Positions 45,134-53,616 of a stretch of 64,000 nt of DNA are shown piece after piece. Position numbers and translations under genes: made by a program. Under the pieces are notes generated by a model. That model searched no databases. It was not told the origin of the DNA and worked only from the letters and a program-made list of their open reading frames with translations. The stretch lies in assembly GCF_014075995.1 (NCBI RefSeq), contig NZ_CP055153.1:4278001-4342000 (forward strand), written 5' to 3'. This DNA comes from Adhaeribacter radiodurans (GTDB lineage Bacteria > Bacteroidota > Bacteroidia > Cytophagales > Hymenobacteraceae). Position 1 is the first letter of the stretch. Every line of letters begins with the position of its first letter.

Positions 45134-45538
45134 ATGGATTCTATATATTTAACAGAAGAAGATTATCGGCAATTAATTAAACTGACTCAGGTGAAAAAGC
45201 ACCAACAGGATTTTTCACCCTCTATTAATCGGTTAAAACAAGAATTAAAGCGTGCGCTGGTTCAGCCAGTTGAAACCATTCCACCAGAAATTGTAACGAT
45301 GAACTCGCGGGTGCGGGTAATAGAGCTAAAAAGTAGCAGTGAAATGACAATAACCATTGTTTATCCGGAGCAGGCTGATTTTAATGCTGGTAAAATATCA
45401 ATTCTTTCTCCCTTAGGTACGGCTATTTTAGGCCGTCGGGAAGGCGATGAAGTAATATGGACAGCACCCTATTGCAAATTTATTTACCGGATTGAAGAAG
45501 TACTGTATCAACCGGAAGCAGCTGGCTTGCTCACCTGA
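45134..45538 (+). CDS. Rnk/GreA-GreB C-terminal domain protein, copy 1
   Basis: This 134-residue protein is of the Rnk/GreA-GreB family, which docks in the RNA polymerase secondary channel region or acts as a nucleoside diphosphate kinase regulator. The ATG at 45134 (MDSIYLTEEDYRQL) is chosen over an upstream in-frame TTG because it gives the same length and start as the two paralogues. An N-terminal helical part is followed by the FKBP-like domain with IVTMNSRVRVIEL, ITIVYP, ISILSPLGTAILG and VLYQPEAAG. The acidic Gre coiled-coil is short. The two other copies lie at 50333 and 50854. Confidence 0.88.
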   Translation: MDSIYLTEEDYRQLIKLTQVKKHQQDFSPSINRLKQELKRALVQPVETIPPEIVTMNSRVRVIELKSSSEMTITIVYPEQADFNAGKISILSPLGTAILGRREGDEVIWTAPYCKFIYRIEEVLYQPEAAGLLT

Positions 45539-45813
45539 GTTGTTGGGCAACTTAAATAAATTATCGAAAAATATATTACTATTTTCTTAATAGACAGGGC
45601 CCGTTTACTCACAAAATTTTAGGCCAATAAGTTATACTCCTCTCCCTGCACTATAGTAAAACTCAGATGCAGTTAATAGGAATTCGTTTTCTATTGTTTG
45701 TTTTTGTTGAGCAAGGTGGCGGCAAAGCTGCCATCCTGTTTTCCCGTCGATCAAGCTTATCCCGGCATTTGGTTTTAAATAGAAAACCCAAAAGGCAATC
45801 CAACATACCTTAC

Positions 45814-46896
45814 TTAAGGAACAATAGTGGTAAACAGGTAGACCGCAAAAATGACTAAAAGCACAATACCATGCAAAATATTAGTGCGTCCAGTAGAAAG
45901 CGATATAATAATAGTAAATAAGGAGAGAAATAAGAGTACCGTTGATTTCACGTCGATGCCCAAGGTAATAGTTAAGCCCGTAAATGCTGATAGAACCGCT
46001 ACCGCCGGAATAGTTAGTCCAATGCTGGCTAAGGCTGAGCCAAGGGCTAAGTTAAGGCTCGTTTGCAAACGATTATTCTTGGCTGCCCGCCAAGCGGCCA
46101 AAGCTTCGGGCAATAATACTACCCCTGCTATTATAACACCCACCAAAGAATTAGGTGCCCCAATACTAACAACCCCTGCTTCGATAGTGGGAGCCAATGC
46201 TTTTGCGAGTAATACCACTGCACCTAAACAAGCTATTAGAAATGTAAAACTTATAGCAGCAACTTTATTAGTTGGAGGAGCCGCGTGAGCGTCTTCGTCA
46301 CTGGCCGCATCCGGCGGCAAAAAGAAATCTCGGTGCCTGACGGTTTGCACAAGCACAAAAGTGCCGTACAGAATCAAAGAAACTATTGCAATGAATCCTT
46401 GTTGCAGGTAATTGAATACCGGACCAGCAATACTGGTAGTGTAATTAGGCAAAATTAAGGTTAGAGTTAAAATAGCCATTAACGTAACCAGCGCGGCACT
46501 TACCCCCTGCACGCCAAATACCTGTTCCTTAAACCGCGCTCCTCCTGATAACAGGCATAAACCAACAATTCCGGTCAGAATAATCATAACAGCAGCAAAT
46601 ACCGTGTCTCGGGCAAGAGCGGTAGTTTCGGGGCCACCTGCCAGCATTAAAGAAACAATTAGGGATACTTCGATAAAGGTAACCGCAATAGCAAGTACTA
46701 AGGTACCAAAAGGTTCACCTACCCGGTGCGCCACTACTTCTGCATGATACACGGCTGCTAATACGCCTCCCACTAAAGCTATAGCAAGAATTACAGTATA
46801 AATGGCTCCCCACTCAAGGGCTATTCCGGCATAAGCTAACCAGGCAAAAATAGGGGCTATAATAGCCCAGAGAGGCAGTGATCCTTTAATATTCAT
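45814..46896 (-). CDS. Calcium/proton antiporter of the CaCA family (ChaA-like)
   Basis: This 360-residue inner-membrane cation/H+ exchanger has about eleven hydrophobic segments in two halves. Repeat signatures of the CaCA family are present: FGTLVLAIAVTFIEVSLIVSLML with the key Glu in the first half, and GVVLLPEALAAWRAAKNNRLQTS with Glu in the second. I start at the ATG at 46896 (MNIKGSLPLWAI); the longer frame needs a TTG and adds a Lys-rich extension. It exports Ca2+ or Na+/K+ in exchange for protons, which suits its stress-gene neighbours. Confidence 0.9.
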   Translation of the reverse strand: MNIKGSLPLWAIIAPIFAWLAYAGIALEWGAIYTVILAIALVGGVLAAVYHAEVVAHRVGEPFGTLVLAIAVTFIEVSLIVSLMLAGGPETTALARDTVFAAVMIILTGIVGLCLLSGGARFKEQVFGVQGVSAALVTLMAILTLTLILPNYTTSIAGPVFNYLQQGFIAIVSLILYGTFVLVQTVRHRDFFLPPDAASDEDAHAAPPTNKVAAISFTFLIACLGAVVLLAKALAPTIEAGVVSIGAPNSLVGVIIAGVVLLPEALAAWRAAKNNRLQTSLNLALGSALASIGLTIPAVAVLSAFTGLTITLGIDVKSTVLLFLSLFTIIISLSTGRTNILHGIVLLVIFAVYLFTTIVP

Positions 46897-47006
46897 TCGA
46901 ATAAATTCTTTTTTAGTTAAGGCTTGTTTCTTTCTATGAAAATTACCCTTTATATAACTCAACTTTTTAGTAAATACGTTACCAGTTTACTATCCTACAA
47001 GGTTTA

Positions 47007-47831
47007 TTAACCTTCAGGTAAGGCCAGAAGGGGCAAAGTAGAATTATAAACCAGTTCTTTACTAATGCTGCTTTGAAAAAAAACTTCAAAAAAATCCTTT
47101 TTATGAATCGGCACTGCTAACACATTTACCTGATTATCCTGCACAAGTTTATGAATACTGGTAACAGTATCAGCTTCATTTACCTGAATGAGGTTAACAT
47201 TTAAGAGTTCTTTAGTTAAATTTTGCAGAGTTTGTTCATTAGCCTCCCCATTTTGGTGGGAACTGTTGTTAATATTTAAGATGGAAACCTGGGCAGAAAT
47301 AGAGTCGGTAAATCTGAAAAGTTGTTGCAGGAATATGGTTTCATCTGTTTCAAAATCGGACACGTAGGCAATGTGGTTAATGTTGGAATAGTGAGTAGTG
47401 GAAGGAATAACCAGCACGGGACAAACTGTTACTTTAATAAATTCGAATGTATTTGTACCAATCATTTTATCCAGAAAATTGGTGGCACCTTTAGTTCCCA
47501 TTATTACTAAATCCACGTTGTTAGATAAAATGAATTGATTCAGGCCCACCTGAAAAGAACCATGCTTATATTGATCGATAACCGCCACTTCACAGTCTAT
47601 ATTTTTTTTCGACCGCAACTTATCGGCAATTTTATTTAATTTTAAATAATATGGTATATCTGTTTTCTCAGTAAGACTAACTAATTTGCCACTTCTAGCT
47701 GGTATAATTATAATATTTACCACGTGCACAATAATTAATTTACTATTCATTTGGCTTGCTAAAGAGGCAGCATAGTGGAGCGCATTCTGAGCATTTTTAG
47801 AAAAGTCAGTGGGGACCAGAAACGTTTTCAT
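47007..47831 (-). CDS. Two-domain universal stress protein
   Basis: This 274-residue protein has two UspA domains. The first begins MKTFLVPTDFSKNAQNALHYAA and has the nucleotide-site loop VIMGTKGATNFLDKMIGTNT, close to the GxxGxxxx(S/T) ATP motif. The second is more divergent (ISAQVSILNINNSSH, VLAVPIHKKDFFEVFFQSSI) and lacks a clear motif. Such tandem Usps are typical in Bacteroidota and respond to stress or starvation. It follows the antiporter gene start by 110 bp on the same strand, so the two may form one unit. Confidence 0.9.
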   Translation of the reverse strand: MKTFLVPTDFSKNAQNALHYAASLASQMNSKLIIVHVVNIIIIPARSGKLVSLTEKTDIPYYLKLNKIADKLRSKKNIDCEVAVIDQYKHGSFQVGLNQFILSNNVDLVIMGTKGATNFLDKMIGTNTFEFIKVTVCPVLVIPSTTHYSNINHIAYVSDFETDETIFLQQLFRFTDSISAQVSILNINNSSHQNGEANEQTLQNLTKELLNVNLIQVNEADTVTSIHKLVQDNQVNVLAVPIHKKDFFEVFFQSSISKELVYNSTLPLLALPEG

Positions 47832-48237
47832 AGGATTTGGTTTTAGTAGGAATATTAATTTTTTCCGGAGGAAGAGTAGCTTTTATACGCGAATCATTTT
47901 TATACAATCATAAATTTTAATCCTTAATTTACTTTTATTGATAAACTATAGCGATAAAAATTGCACCGAGAACACAAAAGGTGCCGCATTCGGCTTAACT
48001 TCAAAGGCTTAACCTTAACCTGCTTGCATGATTAAATTGAGACAGGTTATTGTGTATCAACTGGTTTTACATTAACAGAAACTCTGCTGCTGTTAAACCG
48101 TTAAACATAGATTAAAATGGCGCTAAGAGGCATACTTAACCTGGTTTCCCTCATCCAACAGGTTTTCTCTCCTACCGCTTTAGTTTGTTTACCCACTCTT
48201 ATTTCATTTGTAATAATAACCTTTAAAATTTAAAAGG
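47832..48237. other. Divergent intergenic region upstream of the TerC-family gene
   Basis: This long leader could carry the manganese (yybP-ykoY) riboswitch that precedes some alx/terC genes, but I could not assemble its conserved loops here. Near 48150 there is CCAACAGG, with no clear partner. Nothing firm is seen. Confidence 0.35.
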
Positions 48238-49173
48238 ATGGAAGTTAATTATTCGTTTTGGATTGGATATAATGTTTTTGTACTTCTGATGTTAGCTTTG
48301 GATTTGGGGGTTTTCAATCGCAAAGCGCACGTCGTGTCGGTTAAAGAAGCGTTAACCTGGTCCGGCGTTTGGATTTGCCTTTCCTTAATTTTTAATGGCC
48401 TTATTTATTATTGGTTTGGCGAGCATAAAGCAATTGAATTTTTAACCGGCTACGTGATAGAAAAGGCACTCAGTGTTGATAATATTTTCGTTTTTGTATT
48501 AGTATTTAATTATTTTCAAATACCCGCTATTTATCAACATAAGGTTTTATTTTGGGGCATTCTGGGTGCCCTGCTCATGCGCGTGATTTTTATTTTTGCC
48601 GGCGTAGCCTTAATCGAAAAATTTCATTGGACGATTTACCTTTTTGGTGTTTTTCTGGTGTATACCGGTTACAAAATGTTTACGGATAAGGATAAAAAAA
48701 TGGAGCCGGAGAAAAACCCCATTATTAAATTTTCCCGAAGAATAATGCCGATCACCAATCAATTAGAAGGAGATAAGTTTTTTGTAACGCAACAAGGAAA
48801 GGTTTATGCAACTCCCCTATTCCTGGTTCTCATTCTGATTGAGGCAACCGACCTAATTTTTGCGGTGGATAGTATTCCTGCTATATTAGCCATTACCCAA
48901 GATCAGTTTATTGTTTATACGTCCAATGTTTTTGCCATTCTTGGCCTTCGTTCTCTTTATTTTGCTCTCGCCCATGTTATTCATCGTTTTATTTATCTTT
49001 CAACTGGCTTAGCCGTTATTTTAATATTTGTAGGTCTAAAGATGGTACTAATTGATGTCTTTAAGATTCCGACTTTTATTTCTTTAATCGTTATTGGATT
49101 TATTATTACTATTAGTATTGTATTTTCATTACTTAAAACCAAGGACACGAATGAGCCTATGGAAAGTAAATAA
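48238..49173 (+). CDS. TerC/Alx-family membrane protein
   Basis: This 311-residue inner-membrane protein has about nine membrane segments. Members such as E. coli Alx and the TerC branch export Mn2+ or support metalloprotein secretion, and the wider family was named for tellurite resistance. Hallmarks are ALDLGVFNRKAH, YVIEKALSVDNIFVFVLVF and LILIEATDLIFAVDSIPAILAITQD, with the conserved Asp and Glu of the transport path. The length is that of Alx. It is transcribed toward MreB and forms part of the stress block. Confidence 0.93.
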   Translation: MEVNYSFWIGYNVFVLLMLALDLGVFNRKAHVVSVKEALTWSGVWICLSLIFNGLIYYWFGEHKAIEFLTGYVIEKALSVDNIFVFVLVFNYFQIPAIYQHKVLFWGILGALLMRVIFIFAGVALIEKFHWTIYLFGVFLVYTGYKMFTDKDKKMEPEKNPIIKFSRRIMPITNQLEGDKFFVTQQGKVYATPLFLVLILIEATDLIFAVDSIPAILAITQDQFIVYTSNVFAILGLRSLYFALAHVIHRFIYLSTGLAVILIFVGLKMVLIDVFKIPTFISLIVIGFIITISIVFSLLKTKDTNEPMESK

Positions 49174-49249
49174 CAATGAAGGCTTCGTTTAATAGTTTTT
49201 AAGCAGTAATCCTAAACTATATCAGGGGTTTGCTTATGGGATGCTCAAC

Positions 49250-50272
49250 TTAGCGCATCAAGAAACGGTACTGTCCAATATTCTTGAGTGCTATACCTGT
49301 ACCGCGCACTACGGCCCGTAGCGGATCATCTACTACGTGCGTGGGTAATTTTGTTTTAGAAGAAATTCTTTGAGCTAATCCCCGCAACAGAGCGCCTCCA
49401 CCCGAAAGAAAAATACCTGACTGATGAATATCCGCCGAAAGCTCCGGGGGAGTAATTTCTAAAGTTGCAAGAATGGCATCTTCAATCTTAGCCAAAGACC
49501 TATCCAGGCAGTGCGCAATGCCTGAATAGGATACTTGAACTTGTTTAGGAAGACCAGATATCAGGTCACGGCCGCGAATGGCAAAATCAGCGGGTGGTTG
49601 CGACAATTCCGTTAAAGCAGCACCTACGGCTAATTTTATTTTTTCAGCCGTTGGTAACCCAATCAGTAAGTTGTGTTGTTGGCGCATGTAATCTACAATC
49701 TCCGCATCAAAATCATCGCCGGCTACCCGAATAGACTGGTCGCATACAATTCCGCTTAGAGCCAGCACCGCAATCTCGGTGGTACCGCCCCCGATATCTA
49801 TAATCATGTGCCCCGTAGAACCTTGTACATCCAAACCAATACCTACCGCCGCCGCAATGGGTTCATGAATGAGATACACTTCTCTGGCACCTAAAATTTC
49901 TGCCGAATCGCGGATAGCTCTTTTTTCTACTTCGGTTATACCGCAGGGAACACAAATTACCATCCGGAAAGAAGGAAATAAAGGCTTTTTGCTTTTATTA
50001 ATCAATTGCAGCATGCCTTTAAGCATGTGCTCGGCCGCATGAAAATCAGCTATTACGCCGTCTTTTAACGGGCGAACGATGCGAATATCCTCATGCACTT
50101 TGCCTTCCATTTGCATGGCTTTGCGGCCAATGGCCAGCACCTTGCCGGAACTGCGGTTAAAGGCCACAATAGATGGTTCATCTACTACAATTTTATCTTC
50201 GTGCAGGATCAAAAAGTTAGCGGTGCCTAAATCAATGGCAATTTCCTGCGTGAAATAATTAAAAATACCCAT
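49250..50272 (-). CDS. mreB: MreB-type actin homologue
   Basis: This 340-residue bacterial actin polymerises under the membrane to organise wall synthesis. Actin-fold motifs are IAIDLGTANFLIL-like EIAIDLGTANFLIL (phosphate 1), MIDIGGGTTEIAVLALSG-like IIDIGGGTTEIAVL (phosphate 2), LIHEPIAAAVGIGLDV (connect 1) and FLSGGGALLRGLAQRI (adenosine). It lacks the mreC/mreD/rodA neighbours of the standard locus and instead follows two Rnk-like genes by 60 bp in one operon. It is probably an additional MreB, possibly stress-related. Confidence 0.92.
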   Translation of the reverse strand: MGIFNYFTQEIAIDLGTANFLILHEDKIVVDEPSIVAFNRSSGKVLAIGRKAMQMEGKVHEDIRIVRPLKDGVIADFHAAEHMLKGMLQLINKSKKPLFPSFRMVICVPCGITEVEKRAIRDSAEILGAREVYLIHEPIAAAVGIGLDVQGSTGHMIIDIGGGTTEIAVLALSGIVCDQSIRVAGDDFDAEIVDYMRQQHNLLIGLPTAEKIKLAVGAALTELSQPPADFAIRGRDLISGLPKQVQVSYSGIAHCLDRSLAKIEDAILATLEITPPELSADIHQSGIFLSGGGALLRGLAQRISSKTKLPTHVVDDPLRAVVRGTGIALKNIGQYRFLMR

Positions 50273-50332
50273 TAAGTGTGTTCCTGTAATACGCTGCTGT
50301 TAAATTATACTTCCCACCTCCCCGTAAAAGCG

Positions 50333-50737
50333 TTATAGGTCTAAGTCGCCACCGGCTTCGGGTTGGTAAATAAGTTCTTCTATTTTATAGGTAACCGTTC
50401 CTTGGGGTAGCAACCAATCTATTTCATCGCCTACTTTACAGCCCAGCACGGCGGTTCCTACCGGCGCTAGCACCGAAATTCTGCCTTTAGGTAAGTGTGC
50501 ATCTTTGGGGTACACGATCTTTATCTCCATTTCTTCTGAATTTTTCAATTCTTTTATACGCACCCGCGAATTCATGGTAATAATGTCTTTTTGAATTTGC
50601 TCCGACGCAATTACTTTGGCTCTTTTTAATACAGTGCTCAAAGCTTTAATAATTTGCGGTCCGCGAGTAATATGAACCAGTTGCACCAAACTTTGCAACC
50701 GCAGATAATCCCGATCTGTTATATATATATTGTTCAT
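50333..50737 (-). CDS. Rnk/GreA-GreB C-terminal domain protein, copy 2
   Basis: This is a 134-residue paralogue (MNNIYITDRDYLRLQSL, IITMNSRVRIKEL, RISVLAPVGTAVLG, GDEIDWLLPQG, LIYQPEAGGDLDL). It lies 116 bp after copy 3 and 60 bp before mreB on the same strand, so the three are probably one operon. The domain matches that of Rnk. It probably works on RNA polymerase or transcription under stress, which is inference from the family. Confidence 0.9.
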   Translation of the reverse strand: MNNIYITDRDYLRLQSLVQLVHITRGPQIIKALSTVLKRAKVIASEQIQKDIITMNSRVRIKELKNSEEMEIKIVYPKDAHLPKGRISVLAPVGTAVLGCKVGDEIDWLLPQGTVTYKIEELIYQPEAGGDLDL

Positions 50738-50853
50738 GATTTTAAGTAGTTAATAAGTGATTTTCACGGGTCGTTTTGCTGGTGGAGTAGGCAAATATTC
50801 CTCATGATTGTTTTTTTTAATTTTTATAATTTTGGCTGCTACAAATGGTAATG

Positions 50854-51258
50854 CTAGAGATGAAAATCGCCCTGCGCTTCCGGCTGGTAAATAATTTCTT
50901 CTATTTTGTAAGTGGCCGGTCCCTGGGGCAGATGCCATTCAATTTTGTCGCCTACCTGGCAACCTAGTACTGCCGTACCCACTGGTGCTAGAACCGAAAT
51001 TTTACGGTCAGATAAATTCGCTTCTTTGGGATACACAATGGTTACCACCATTTCGGCTTTGCTTTTGAGTTCTTTTAGCCGGACCGTTGAATTCATAGTA
51101 ATAACATTTACCGGAATTTCTTCGGAAGCTACTATTTTGGCCCGTTTTAATTCTCGACACAAGACCTGGGTGGCCTGGTTGCCGTAAATATGGCTTTGGT
51201 GTTGTACCAGGTTATGCAGGCGTTGGTAATCTTTTTCGGTTAAATATATCGTGTTCAT
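50854..51258 (-). CDS. Rnk/GreA-GreB C-terminal domain protein, copy 3
   Basis: This is a 134-residue paralogue (MNTIYLTEKDYQRLHNLVQ, VITMNSTVRLKELKSK, RKISVLAPVGTAVLG, GDKIEWHLPQG, IIYQPEAQGDFHL). It shares the start (xIYLTExDY) and end (YQPEA) with the other two copies, so they arose by duplication. It leads the mreB operon and is itself preceded by a 49-residue membrane-protein frame at 51310-51459. Confidence 0.9.
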   Translation of the reverse strand: MNTIYLTEKDYQRLHNLVQHQSHIYGNQATQVLCRELKRAKIVASEEIPVNVITMNSTVRLKELKSKAEMVVTIVYPKEANLSDRKISVLAPVGTAVLGCQVGDKIEWHLPQGPATYKIEEIIYQPEAQGDFHL

Positions 51259-51309
51259 GACTTTAAGTATTTAGTTATTTATTTGATTTTATGCTATTAC
51301 TGACAGCTT

Positions 51310-51459
51310 TCAAGTGAATAAAAATTCACTCTCCGGGGATGGGGTATTAAAATAAATTACCGGTTTGGCTCCGCCATTTAAGGAAGAAACAGCCACTACG
51401 GCAAACAAGAATATAAACGCATGGGCAAAAACCTGCCATCCGCTAATTTTGGTAGCCAT
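51310..51459 (-). CDS. Small single-pass membrane protein
   Basis: This 49-residue open frame starts MATKISGWQVFAHAFIF, continues through one hydrophobic helix (about 10-26), then SSLNGGAKPVIYFNTPS and ends SEFLFT. The clean ATG, a charged start and one membrane span look like a true small protein, and it lies 51 bp upstream of the Rnk/MreB operon on the same strand. A perfect AGTGAAT/ATTCACT hairpin (51313-51330) covers its last codons. No family recognised. Confidence 0.5.
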   Translation of the reverse strand: MATKISGWQVFAHAFIFLFAVVAVSSLNGGAKPVIYFNTPSPESEFLFT

Positions 51460-52006
51460 AAGAATATTATTTATAAAAAGTGAAACAAAAAACCAGTACT
51501 AAACAAGGATACCGGAGCGAGCAATTTACTGCCACTCTTTTCTCAGGTTCATCCCGATGTACCGTATTGCCGGAAGCATCCGGCTTCCGGCTTAAAAAAT
51601 AAAAGCCTTCGGAGAAGTATAAAAATGTAGGCAATAACCGTTCAGCACATCACTTAACGAAAGGTGATGCGAGGCTGCAACCAAGCCTAAATTAGGCTTT
51701 GGATAGGTAAACAAATATGGATGAGATGGCAGCACAGTTTAAAAATCAGATATTATCAAATTAAAGCATTTTTAAGCACAAAAGCAAAGTTTTTTAAAAT
51801 TTTAGCAATAATAAAACCAGTTTTGCGGTGTATATCATTCAAAAACGAACGCGAAACTTTATTATTTTAAAAAATTAAAAATTCACCACCTTCACGTTTA
51901 ATCTTACCAATAAAGCCTAATAGTTACAAGTTGAAACACTCAGAAATGAGTTTTCGACTTGTAACTATTTTACAATTTCAACTTTGCTTTTGCCCTTTCA
52001 ACTTTG
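51460..52006. other. Intergenic region with hairpin repeats
   Basis: It holds the 16-bp element GCCGGAAGCATCCGGC (51569-51584), also found once at 44897, next to a further CTTCCGGC palindrome arm. Near the right end a long imperfect hairpin (51921-51966, arms TAGTTACAAGT/ACTTGTAACTA) may close the efflux operon. No gene is seen. Confidence 0.45.
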
Positions 52007-53458
52007 TTATTGCCAACCGCCTCCTAAGGACCGGTAAACATCTACTATAGATTGGAACATGGCCCGTTGATTGTTGTTCAATTCCAACTCAGCGGCTAAT
52101 ACGCTTTTTTGCGCCGTTATAATTTCCAGATAATTAGCGTAACCACCGGCAAAAAGGGCATTGGCCGAGTTTACGGCATTGTGTAGTTCCTGTACTTCCT
52201 GGTTTTTAATGGTCGATATTTTTTTGAAATTTTCGATAGCCGATAAGCCCGTAGCTACTTCCTGATAGCCGGTTAAAATTGCTTTCTGGTAATTGTAAAA
52301 AGCTTCTTTACTGGCCGCTGCCGAAAACTTATACCGCGATTTTAATTGGTTCTGATTTAAAAGCGGCATTGTTAATCCACCTATAACCCCGTAGGCCAGC
52401 GAAGCAGGCGTATTTAAAAGCAACGAAGCTTTAAAAGCATTTAGCCCAACGTGCGGCGAAATAGTTAGCGAAGGTAGAAAAGCGGCGCGGGCAGCACCCA
52501 CATCAAACTTGGCAGCTACTAATTCCATTTCGGCTTGCTTTACATCCGGGCGCAACGCTAACAATTGCAAAGGAATGCCCGCCTGAATAGAAGCTGGTAA
52601 TTGTTGTTCCTGAATAGGATTTCCGCGGGTAATGGGTTGCGGGTACCGGCCAAGCAACTGATTTAACAAGTTTTCGGCGGCTACAATTTGTTGTTGTTTT
52701 TCTACCTGCAGGCTGGTTGTATTCAGGAGCTGGGCTTTTGATTGTTGAACAGCCAGCTCAGTAGCCCGCCCCCCGGTTTTCTGGGCCTCCATTAACTCCA
52801 CTGCTAATTGCTGTAGCTGGATATTATTCTGAATAATTTTTAATTCGCTATCCAGCGCTAACAGTTCATAATACAACTTAGCTACTTCAGCTACTAAAGC
52901 AGTTTGTACCAGTTGCCGACCCTTATCGGAGGCTAAAAATCGGGCGTAGGCCGCTTTGCGCGTTTTTCGCAGCTTTCCCCATAGGTCAATTTCCCAAAAA
53001 CTCCGGAAACCTAAAAAGTAATCCGGTACTGCTTTTTGCGGTATGCGCTGCTTATCATCAATGTTCGGCGAAAAGTTGGTATCGTAATTACCTACGCCAT
53101 CAATGGTGTAGTCCCCGAATTTAGTCGTTCCCGCCGAAGCAACACCTTGTATTCCGGGTAAAAAGGCTCCTTTCGCCAGCAATACGTTTGCTCGAACCAT
53201 ATCTACGCGTTGAATGGCCGCTAGTAAATCCGGATTGTTGTGCAGGGCCGTGTCAATCAAACTCACTAGGTTTGGGTCAGTAAAAAAGGTTCGCCAAGCA
53301 ATCTGACCGATGCTGCTGGTATCGGTGGTGGAGCCAAAGGAATTAGGTAGCGCTTTGCCTTCAGGCAATTCTACAGGTTCCGTTAATTTACAAGCCCCTA
53401 AAAATGCCAGTAAAAAAAGGAATAAAGAGATTTTATATAATGACTTTCTAAAATACAT
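52007..53458 (-). CDS. Outer-membrane efflux lipoprotein (TolC/OprM, NodT family)
   Basis: This is the 483-residue outer-membrane channel of the tripartite pump. I start at the ATG at 53458 because it begins MYFRKSLYKISLFLFLLAFLG and a lipobox Cys (AFLGACK) follows; the longer frame starts 16 codons earlier. It has two OEP repeats (IAWRTFFTDPNLVSLIDTAL, NPDLLAAIQRVD, LLALRPDVKQAEMELVAAKFDVGAARAAFLP-like segments), alternating coiled-coil and strand regions. It is the last gene of the RND operon, 158 bp after the pump gene. Confidence 0.94.
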   Translation of the reverse strand: MYFRKSLYKISLFLFLLAFLGACKLTEPVELPEGKALPNSFGSTTDTSSIGQIAWRTFFTDPNLVSLIDTALHNNPDLLAAIQRVDMVRANVLLAKGAFLPGIQGVASAGTTKFGDYTIDGVGNYDTNFSPNIDDKQRIPQKAVPDYFLGFRSFWEIDLWGKLRKTRKAAYARFLASDKGRQLVQTALVAEVAKLYYELLALDSELKIIQNNIQLQQLAVELMEAQKTGGRATELAVQQSKAQLLNTTSLQVEKQQQIVAAENLLNQLLGRYPQPITRGNPIQEQQLPASIQAGIPLQLLALRPDVKQAEMELVAAKFDVGAARAAFLPSLTISPHVGLNAFKASLLLNTPASLAYGVIGGLTMPLLNQNQLKSRYKFSAAASKEAFYNYQKAILTGYQEVATGLSAIENFKKISTIKNQEVQELHNAVNSANALFAGGYANYLEIITAQKSVLAAELELNNNQRAMFQSIVDVYRSLGGGWQ

Positions 53459-53616
53459 GAATGCAAAAATTTTAAATTGAAAGAAACAGTATGGCAGATT
53501 CAGCACTTGTTAAAGTAGGTCGCGTTTAACCATAGAAACCCCGACGGAACCGACAGACTTTTACATCCGCCGGTTTGTTCCGTCCAGAATTTACTAGTAA
53601 CCTTTAAAAGGCTGAT

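Noticed and set aside
47832-48237. A possible yybP-ykoY manganese riboswitch before the TerC/Alx-family gene
   Set aside because: The leader length is right, but I could not assemble the conserved loops and stems, so there is no support.
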